Notes under the pieces: generated by a model
The model's database searches: none
What the model was told of the DNA's origin: nothing
Seen by the model: the letters and a program-made list of their open reading frames with translations, nothing else
Source: Glandiceps talaboti
Taxonomy: Eukaryota; Hemichordata; Enteropneusta; Spengelidae
Reading direction: 5' to 3'
Assembly: GCF_964340395.1 (NCBI RefSeq)
Contig: NC_135556.1
Location: forward strand, 20,123,642-20,187,641
Length of the DNA: 64,000 nt
Program-made: the position numbers and the translations under genes
Shown here: positions 51,416 to 64,000 of the stretch, piece after piece
Position numbering within the stretch: the stretch's first letter is position 1
How the letters are laid out: each line of letters starts with the position of its first letter

Positions 51416-52374
51416 CTGTAGTACTAGCCAAGCCATCGGCATCCTTTGATTTCAAAAGAATATATCTGTATATCATTCTATTTATCAAAATATACCAAAT
51501 AAGTACACATGGCATTATTTAGTAAGTTGAACACTTGGCATCGCCCCTCTCAACAATTATAAATTCAAGCCGTTATGAACCACTGTCATGTGTAGGTGAT
51601 TTAAGCAGTATATCACATCCCATCAAAAGTACTCGCATGGAATAAAATAGAAATTTGAAACCGTCAATGGCACGTTGTTATTTTGTGCTATCAACAACAT
51701 CGTATCAGGTAGTTTGAAACATCACAATTAGAAGTACGACAGGATATTGGATGTCGAGAACACGATGGAATGGAAATACTGCAAATGTCTGGATATTGTT
51801 GTCTATATGGTAATAAAACGAAAGCAGCAATAGATACTTACTCTATTTTGAGTGGCACTGGCAAATGCACAGTATGCAATGATCAACTCTGCTACCGTGT
51901 ATGTGTTAGGCATTGCGACGACCCTGCAAAGGACACGCCAAAACTGTCAAGTTTCGCTGATATGGAATGACATGGCCTTCGATTTAACATAACGAGGATG
52001 AATCTTACTCTATTGTATGCTCAACAATTTTGGGGTTACACAGTTTTAGAAATTTCGTTTCTACAAGTAACAGCATGATAGTTTCTCTTACAGTGAGATC
52101 ATCATTAGGACAAGGGTACTAGACATTTTCTTATATTGATTGTTGATATGAGGGCTATGTTTTTAATGTGATCAGCGCTTATTTTATCTCAGGTGATGCT
52201 TTTCCTGCCTCAAAACAAACTTTGATAAATACGACACAATGAACTTTAATTAATTGTTATATAGTTCCTACGTTCTAAAGTCACAGTGCGAATATTTGAC
52301 AATTCAAGCCAAAGTAAGCAATTTCAACATGGAAGTATTACCTTTCAACATGTCAAATTCGTATATCAACTACC

Positions 52375-52795
52375 GTACGGTGAATTTCACAATACCGTGC
52401 AGCTTTTCTGTCTGATACAACCACGCAGAAACCAACAAGAAACTGCATATGTCACACTTTAATAGCAAAGATCGCATTGTTTGCTACATTTAGTCTAAAT
52501 GAAATAAACCATTTAAATGTGTTTGCAACGCCATGAAGACATTCAGGCGCCAATGTTTTTCTTAGTATCAAACATTGATGAAGGGCGCGTAAATGTCTTT
52601 TGGGGTGTTCATTTGATGTCTGTATGGTGGTATGCGTAGTTCATTTCACTTAGACAAAATGTAGCAAGAATCTGTACTCTTGCCATCTTACATGTAAAGT
52701 TTAGCATGTCCAGTTTCTTCAATGGTTTCTGCATGGTTGTGTCAAACAGAAAAGTTGCACGGTATCGTAAAATTCACTGTAAGTCCTCACTGGTC
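52375..52795. repeat. Long imperfect palindrome (fold-back element)
   Basis: The left arm from 52379 (gtgaatttcacaataccgtg) and the reverse complement of the right arm (gtgaattttacgataccgtg) align. The match continues through tgctacattt(a/t)gtcta and on to the centre near 52570, where agacatt(c/t)a(g/c)gcgcc pairs. There is no coding signal on either strand. Confidence 0.75.
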
Positions 52796-55700
52796 AAAGT
52801 GCATTACATACCAACTCCAGACCTATACAAGAGACCGTCAAAGTGTAGAACTTTCACAATGGTAATAAAATATACACTTACCTTGTGTTAATTTTACAGA
52901 ATCCTTCTTGAACTGAAACAAACCGACCAATGATCTGAAACGACCTGATAAAAAATGAGAGACGAGCGTGTAGGCAAGCCACTAAATCCTTTACAAAGCA
53001 AGGTGGTATTTCTATTCATTAAATTTCTTTGACATTTATGATTTGTTTATCATATTTTATCGCTGTCTAAACAATTTTGGAATTAATGTTAGGAACACCG
53101 TATGGTGTCTCCTTTGTCTGGACGCCAGCCACGGATTTCAACACATTGAAATATATACTGTGTCAGTCGGATTAAAGCTTCCAATATCGGTATGATTACA
53201 AATCCCCATATAACTTGCATGCTATGAAACTAAATTGCTAATGGAAATGCATGATTTTACAGGCTTATCATGTAGGAGAAATTATACTTTTGAAATGAAA
53301 GAGTGACACTGTACTTTTGTTGTTCGAAACCACCTCGCTAACTACAAAAGCTAAGTATTGTACTTTGATTATATACTATATTGCTAGCTAACTTCGTCAC
53401 GTGAGAATAATATGAACACTGTATATAGGTTCAAAATGTTCCAATTTTTTTTCTTTTTTTGTACAAGACTGTTCTTCCTTCCATATCACCAACTAGTGAT
53501 CATCATACAAGGTACAGTATAGAAATTGATATTTTACCGCAGATCATGTATCCTTGTCAGTGCATATATCCCTATTAAGTGTTTGTTTTGTCAGTGATCA
53601 AGACTGCAAATAAATTTAAACATTCATACTTTGCAATACAACTCTCTTAATTCATCGCATTTTAGATGAAACTGAAAAGGGGTCCTTAAACTTAATTCTG
53701 AGAAATCAATATTCCCCGGGGCTTGATAAACTATATAATATCCAATTATACATATATCGACAACATAGCCTGCTTGAATACCATCCATTGCTTAACGGTT
53801 GCCATGCAACAAACATCGAGCTACCATATGGTTTGTGTGATACAAACAACAAACTATGTGATACGAATATATAGAGTCAAACCTTCAGATTTATTCACAG
53901 ATATATATTTCTTCCGAAGATTGGTTTTAGATCAATTTATAGATTGTACGATACATCGTGTGGTTACCCCCTCATCGGCCTCCTCTCTCCTATATGTGGG
54001 AGGGGTTGACCGATGTGTGATGGCGCCCCGTCACGGCGTACCTTTCAGACTATTTGTATGTTCAGACGACAAACGTGACTTTCGACTCTAAGGTGACATA
54101 AATAAAAAAAATGATAAACTGGATTTTGGGCCCCATGCACATTCAGTGTCAACTTATATCATAGACCAAAGTCATCCGATATTAATGATAGCCTCTCATC
54201 ATTTAACCCTGAACTTTGACCCTTTAAACTGTCCCTTTTAGCCCTTAGAGCTAAACACTACTGAGATAATCACATGGAATTTTGTGCCGAATTAAAACCT
54301 ACGCCAGTCCTAGACTAGCTTCTTGCACCTGGCCTAACTTAACCCATCTCTGTTCACACTTGTTTTGTTATGTCTGGTTAAGATTAGAGTTGCCTCAGAG
54401 TCGACACATCTTGGCAAATGTGAACCCTCATAAATAGATTACGCACTGTAATGGGTTGATGAATTTTATTTGCAGTGTAGGGGAAACAATGAAATAAAGT
54501 GACAAACATAAATACATTTCAAACGAATGACCTGGACAAATATTTCCATTAAAGTAATGAGGAGATATTTCTATTACAAATTCTTACTTAACAGCTTGAA
54601 TTACTAAAATATCTAAATCTCCGACGTTATGCTTAGTAGACACTTCTTACTACTATGGCGAACTTGAAACATAATGTGGTTATCACGGTCTTGAACTTGT
54701 GCGTGTTTTTCATTTAAAAAGTTACTTATTTTACAAAGGTATGTTTTACTACTAACATGAACATGCCCAAGTATCAGTGAGTCCCAGGAACTCTTACATT
54801 ACAAGCTGATACACTATTACATTAACATCTAAAATATTTTCTTACACGTCTACAATATATTATATTAACGTTATCTACCAACAATTTTTTTCCTGTTTAC
54901 ACATATTTGAATAAATCCATTCAGTTTTGTTTTGGTTAAAGAATAAGTAAAAAAATATAGCTTTTGGAATGTACTTCTCTGTGAATAAATTTAGTTATTT
55001 TATACCATTGCCAACCCAAAATTTGGACACTGATATTGAACCCGACATATTGGCCTTATAGCTGAGTCCCATGTAATTGAAGTAGGTACATACTGGAAAG
55101 TGTTTATAGTCAAACTAACATTTAGGTTTCTCAGTCTTAAATTAGTACGTTTTGATTTCTCTAAAAAAAGTACGTGTCTTGTTTTTAGTATTTTACATTG
55201 TATTAACACTGCATAATGTAAATCTCGTTTGTTATTAGTAAACGACGCGACTCTATCCAACACATCCTTATTGAAAATGAATATGCTCAACGAACAATTG
55301 TCACCACAGTGTGACTTAACCCCCCCCCCTTAATCACAGCATCTTTAGGTACCCCACCCCACCCTGACATATCCCACAAATTTTCAAATACCACCTCCCC
55401 TAACCGTTTTGTGTGTGAATGCAGTCCGTATGAGTAATGCAAGAAAAAAAAACATCTCCCACAATTGTACATTTGTACTCTAACCTTGAAAATTTAATGT
55501 TGTAAGGAGAATACCCATCTATATATATGCCCCTAGACTCGGGCCTTCGGCCCTCGATATCAGTATGCGATTATAGTAGTATTGCGCCAGATCGGAGCGC
55601 GGCAACGACTTAAGTTTAGATAAAACGTAGGGAAAAAAGGCGCAAGCGACTGTCGACAGTCTAATATGCTCCCATTGTGTCGGTTTCCAGTTCACTGGCT

Positions 55701-55797
55701 AATTGATTGGATTTCTTGTGACCTGAAAACAATGTCAAATTGAGGTCATGTCACTTATATTGTACACCGATGATATACGTACGTACGCGTCAAAATA

Positions 55798-57855
55798 ATG
55801 TTGAAATTCATTTGCTCTATTCTGGTGCCTCTCACCGTAGTAGTAACAGCGTACATATGCCAGAATTATATCAAAAGGGATGAAGCGAAGAGTGACATTT
55901 TGAAAGTTTCACACGCTTTGCTGAAAATTGAACAAGAAGTTCGGGTGTCGCCTAAAAGACGGGTTGCGGTTGGTCTCGATGCGTGCCACGATGTTTTGGT
56001 TAATTCATCTGAATTCTTTGATGCAATAGGACTTCAAGCTCCAGATGACCCAACGTGTGTCAGTACTGTTATTGAGTCTCAGACAGATTTCCTTAAGGTT
56101 ATTGCTCATTCCTTTCAGCTTGGAGTTACAAGCGGGTATGTGAAATATTCATACTGGTTACTTTTTTTTTTTTTTTTTTTTACAAATATGGTCAAGTGAC
56201 TGTTTTGTCAAGATGTTTTGTCATTCTTTGCCCACTTACTCTACACTTCTATCATACATTGTGACCTTTAACCTATCATGGTTACTGATGTAATGATAAC
56301 AATAAACGTCATTAGCTCAAATCCAATGTCCTTATTAGATGAACAAAACCTTAAAATAGTCGGTGCTGGGAGGGTTCGAACCCTATATTATTTAGGCCAA
56401 TGCTAAGTATTTTTCTTGAATCGAACAATAGAAACATGTACATAATGTACTTGTATACCGCCCTCATTGTTCATACACACCGTCTCCTATTCCCTTCTAA
56501 CTGTAGACATTATATGTCCGATATGAACCAATATTTGAAACTCGTGAACATATCAAAAAAGTTACCGAGTTCAAAACAGAAAATTGGTGGTAACGCAGTT
56601 GTGATGGCCAACAGACTTGCCATGGAAGGCTGTGACGTACTTTTAGGAGCTTCTATGACTGAGAATTTCAAAAAACAACTGAGGGAAGAAGTGCGAGGTA
56701 AGAACTATTTCATAATGCAAATTGTATATATACCGTAGGTGTGTTTTGAATCATAGGCTGCTGTTGGCATATTGTTAGTGGAAAATCCGAACTTTTTAGA
56801 AAATATTAAACGAGGACTGTCTAGTGCACAGATCTAGCCAACACCATTACATGGTAAACACATACTGTTATCATTATAATAGTTTTATTTTCTTTGCAGT
56901 CGTTGGTCATAATTTGTCACATTCGGATGACGATGTTCATCTGCTCTTTGAATATAATTCGGGACAACAATGGGGAAGATATACTGCACCAAGGGCTAAC
57001 AGGTAAGAATATGGGTGTAAAAAAACTAAAATTCCTCATGGATTAATATGAATTCCTCCTATAACTGTAATGAAGTCACATTGCATTGTCTGAGAATGGG
57101 ATGGGATGGTGTAATAGTCTACTTCAGAATCAGTTAATATATTACTCGATACATACAATATGACTGATGTGCTCATACAAATTATGATATTTTACATATT
57201 ATGACATCTCGGTGACGCAGCCTTGAATATATATATTCACTGATGACGTGATGATTTTTCTTACTGCAGGGTAAGGGTTCATAGTAATCAAGCTCATCGA
57301 ATATTTCATTCGTTAGAAATATTTCAGGAAGAGTTACCAAGGTTTCAACCACATCTAGTAATTATTTGTGGATTGGGAAGAGTGGATGGTATTCCATCAG
57401 GTAAGCACATTTATCATACACGTACAGTGATAGTTCACATTTCAAGTTTCTGAATGTTTTTTTCTTCTTCTTACGAATATACCATGCCGTAATAAACTTA
57501 GTGTGTTTTCTGCAATATTTCAAGTTAAGAGTTCTATTAGGAACATCTGGATTAAGTATTGAAAAGAAAATATATATTTGTTTGGTTTTCTTTAGAGAGT
57601 GTCTGCTACTGAACTCATATAGAATTCTACACTTACGCATTAATGCTCGTTCATACATACATACATCCATCCATCCATCCATCCATCCATCCATCCATCC
57701 ATCCATCCATCCATCCATCCATACATACATACATACATACATACATACATACATACATACATGCACGCACGCACGCACGCACGCACGCATGCACGCATGC
57801 ATGCGCACGCACGCACGCACGCACGCACACACACGCATGCATGCATGCATACATA

Positions 57856-57887
<32 letters not shown>

Positions 57888-58934
57888 CATACATACATGC
57901 ATGCATGCATGCATGCATGCATACATACGCACGCACGCACGCACACACACATACATACATACATACATACATACATACATACATACATACATACATACTA
58001 CATGCATGCATGCATGCATGCATGCATGCATACATACATACATACATACATACATACATACATACATACTACATACATGCATGCATGCATGCATGCATAC
58101 ATACATACATGCATACATACATACATACATACATACAAATAAACTGTCAAGCAAACATCACAGTGACACGCCCTGGAATAAGAGTGCATCGTTTTCATCG
58201 AACAAAATTGTTACTTTTTTCTTTTTATAGCCAAAAAGACTGAGAGAATCATGATTCTTGAAGGTATGCTAAGAAATGTACCTTACAAGACGAGAATTCA
58301 TTTTGAGATGTCATCTTATTCTGAACAAAACCTGTTGAAGTTGCTCGTAGACATCATTTTCCCATACTCAGACTCACTTGGTATGAATGAGCAGGAACTT
58401 AATAAGTTACACACGTTATTGAAATACGGAAATATCACTTCAGTATCATCCGATCCATATCCAAGTGTACAAATGGTACTTGACCAAATGAGGATGGTCT
58501 ATCATACACTACGTCATAAGACGAAAAACGTCACGACGGGTCGAAGGTCACTGACAAGAATCCACACGCACACTCTAGCATTCCAAGCCATTCTCACTGA
58601 AAAGAATTCAGGATGGAAAAACACTATGGCTGCAGTGGCGAAAGCATCTCTGACAGCTTTTAGACATGTTTGTCAGTCGTCATCCATTAACACATCAAAG
58701 GCTAAGGTAATTATAGATGACATTTTCCCTACATCACACAGGGAAGGAAGCAACGTGATACACTTCAAACCAGAGAGACCAGTGTCGTGTTGGGATGAAG
58801 AAAGCTATACAATTTGTATTTCTCCTGTACTTGTCTGTACGGACGTAATCCAAACAGCTGGGGTGGGGACAATGTATCATCAGCTGGCCTTGCTTTGCAA
58901 ATCTAATGAGAGCGTCGAATACTTGGCATGGTGA
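55798..58934 (+). CDS. ADP-dependent glucokinase-like protein, probably inactive
   Basis: Exons are 55798-56135, 56507-56697, 56900-57002, 57270-57400 and 58231-58934. All are GT-AG, in phase, giving 488 residues (vertebrate ADPGK is about 497). A membrane anchor (about residues 4-21) suggests ER location as in ADPGK. Family blocks are [84 protein letters not shown] and [21 protein letters not shown] transfers phosphate from ADP to glucose, with the Asp of the final GxGD motif as catalytic base. Here that position is Thr (codon 58869-58871, residue 468). VGVNACVDV of ADPGK is VGLDACHDV. The frame is otherwise intact, so a divergent paralogue with a non-catalytic or altered role is more likely than a pseudogene. 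Confidence 0.88.
57652..58138. repeat. Compound CATC/CATA/CACG/CATG tetranucleotide array
   Basis: About 490 bp of tetranucleotides switch between catc, cata, cacg and catg blocks several times. It fills most of the last ADPGK-like intron and ends 92 bases before exon 5. Confidence 0.97.
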
Positions 58935-59049
58935 TACAGGATGAAGATGCCGATCTTGTTGAGTCATAATACATTCATTAACCCCTGTATCAAACAACTT
59001 TAACAAGTAAGAGGAATGTATATTTTACTCAAAAATATTTCTTTACTCA

Positions 59050-59055
59050 AATAAA
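59050..59055 (+). promoter_or_regulatory. Polyadenylation signal AATAAA
   Basis: This canonical AATAAA lies about 115 bases downstream of the ADPGK-like stop codon and probably ends that transcript. Confidence 0.5.
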
Positions 59056-63046
<3,991 letters not shown>

Positions 63047-64000
63047 ATGTACGAAAGATTCAAACTCAACGATTCGGTACAAGAAGTCGTAGATGGCTCT
63101 AATCAAACCCACCAATCCTGTGAATGGATTGACACGGTTCCTGATAATACTATTCTATTAATTCTCTGTAGCGTTGGTATTTCTGTCAACTTCCTCGTAA
63201 TCTTTGTTGTGATTCGAGTGAGATCTATGCGAACTGTCACAAACGCCATTCTTGTTAGTTTAGCCCTGGGAGATCTGCTAGTCCTCAGCCGAACGACTTC
63301 TGAAGCAATCTGTATGTTGATGAAACCTAACGACTGTGTTTTAATATACGTCAAATCCGTAAGGTGTCGATCTGCAGTTGTGTTTGTACTGGGATATATG
63401 GTATCCCTTCACTCGCTAATGTTGTTGAGCCTGGAGAGATATCTGGCGATTTGCAGACCTTTATCTTACACGGCAAGATTGGTGAAAAGGAAGCGGAATG
63501 CAGGACTAACCATTGCATTTATTTGGGGGTTTTCGGCTGTTATGTGTGTTTTACACCTAGGTTATGCTTGTTTGTCTCTCACTGGAACGGTTATGGAATT
63601 CTTCAGTCGTTATCTTACAATTTTCAATTTCATTTTCGTCTGCATTGTCATGATAGTGTTCTATTCTTTGTTGGCACATCATATGAAGTCACAAAGAAAA
63701 ACTACTATCTCACTTCGAGCGACAAACTCTGCAAATGATGACAAAGTAACAGCGATATGTATAATCACAGCCGTCGTTTCATGTGTGTGTCTCCTTCCAT
63801 ATATATTTACAGAAACTGTTGAATTCTTAGCTGAATACGTCGGTATAATCACTCTACCGGAATGGAACGACTGCCTACATCAAATTGGCGACTACTTCGT
63901 CAACGCCAACTCTGTGGCTAACCCATTTATTTACAATTTCGTGAGTGCAAGGTATCGCAGGGCGCTGAAGGAGGCTTTAGGAGTAAAACAAGACAAGAAC
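63047..64000 (+). CDS. Class A (rhodopsin-like) GPCR, C-terminus beyond window
   Basis: An open frame of 318 codons runs from ATG 63047 to the window edge with no intron. The N-terminus has NDS and NQT glycosylation sites. TM1 contains SVNFLVI (N1.50) and TM2 LALGDLLV (D2.50). TM3 begins after a Cys and ends LLSLERYLAICRPL (ERY in place of DRY). TM4 has IAFIWGF, ECL2 has a Cys for the disulfide, TM6 has CVCLLPYI and TM7 NSVANPFIYNF. An amphipathic helix 8 follows (SARYRRALKEALG). The MRTVTNAILVSLA start of TM2 recalls TRH/neuromedin-type peptide receptors, so a peptide ligand is plausible, but I cannot assign one. It should signal through G proteins at the plasma membrane. Confidence 0.92.
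   Translation, partial: MYERFKLNDSVQEVVDGSNQTHQSCEWIDTVPDNTILLILCSVGISVNFLVIFVVIRVRSMRTVTNAILVSLALGDLLVLSRTTSEAICMLMKPNDCVLIYVKSVRCRSAVVFVLGYMVSLHSLMLLSLERYLAICRPLSYTARLVKRKRNAGLTIAFIWGFSAVMCVLHLGYACLSLTGTVMEFFSRYLTIFNFIFVCIVMIVFYSLLAHHMKSQRKTTISLRATNSANDDKVTAICIITAVVSCVCLLPYIFTETVEFLAEYVGIITLPEWNDCLHQIGDYFVNANSVANPFIYNFVSARYRRALKEALGVKQDKN

Larger units (their letters stand above)
50603..55797. other. Region between the second pentraxin gene and ADPGK-like gene
   Basis: Besides the candidate exon above and a fold-back element, no gene was recognised. A short plus-strand frame at 51770-51970 is Cys-rich (KCTVCNDQLCYRVCVRHC) and could be a zinc-ribbon remnant, perhaps from a transposase. An imperfect hairpin is near 53961-54008 (catcgg/ccgatg outer stem). 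Confidence 0.4.

Noticed and set aside
56373-56390. gggttcgaaccc as a tRNA T-loop
   Set aside because: It is a small palindrome in an intron with no tRNA structure around it.
57640-58240. Several long overlapping frames on both strands in the last ADPGK-like intron
   Set aside because: All are read-through of the CATA/CATC/CACG/CATG array and have no protein-like composition.

Overview
The window is animal nuclear DNA. Its genes are broken into short exons by GT-AG introns, the intergenic DNA is AT-rich, and there are many long microsatellites, a tRNA-derived SINE, a LINE remnant and fold-back elements. The gene content (several SLC22-type, pentraxin/EGF and ADPGK-like families) fits an invertebrate deuterostome or a lophotrochozoan. 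I cannot name the species from sequence alone.

Layout. (1) 708-4376, plus: the 3' end of an unrecognised intracellular protein gene, five exons including a probable 16-nt microexon whose 5' splice site lies inside a 23-bp perfect inverted repeat. (2) 4.4-18.2 kb: no gene recognised; minisatellite, microsatellites, two fold-back/dispersed repeat families and a SINE. (3) 18268-27789, plus: a secreted protein with signal peptide, coiled coil, pentraxin, EGF and a second pentraxin domain in four exons. (4) 27.8-36.0 kb: gene-poor, repeat-rich. (5) 36037-45737, plus: an SLC22 organic-ion transporter, 11 coding exons assembling to 605 residues with all splice phases agreeing. (6) 46.98-47.69 kb: a 711-bp element with terminal inverted repeats that contains a 75-bp, 74/75-identical piece of the neighbouring pentraxin exon. 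(7) 49399-51415, minus: a second pentraxin/EGF gene, partial. (8) 55798-58934, plus: an ADP-dependent glucokinase-like gene, five exons, 488 residues, in which the catalytic Asp of the GxGD motif is Thr. (9) 63047-64000, plus: a single-exon class A GPCR running off the window edge.

The genes do not form a pathway. The two pentraxin genes are related and flank the SLC22 gene on opposite strands, so the stretch looks like ordinary gene order plus a local pentraxin family. The most unusual points are host exon capture by a terminal-inverted-repeat element (with a related unfilled copy in the same window), the probable pseudo-kinase form of ADPGK, the microexon with a hairpin at its donor, and decayed tandem copies of SLC22 exon 3.
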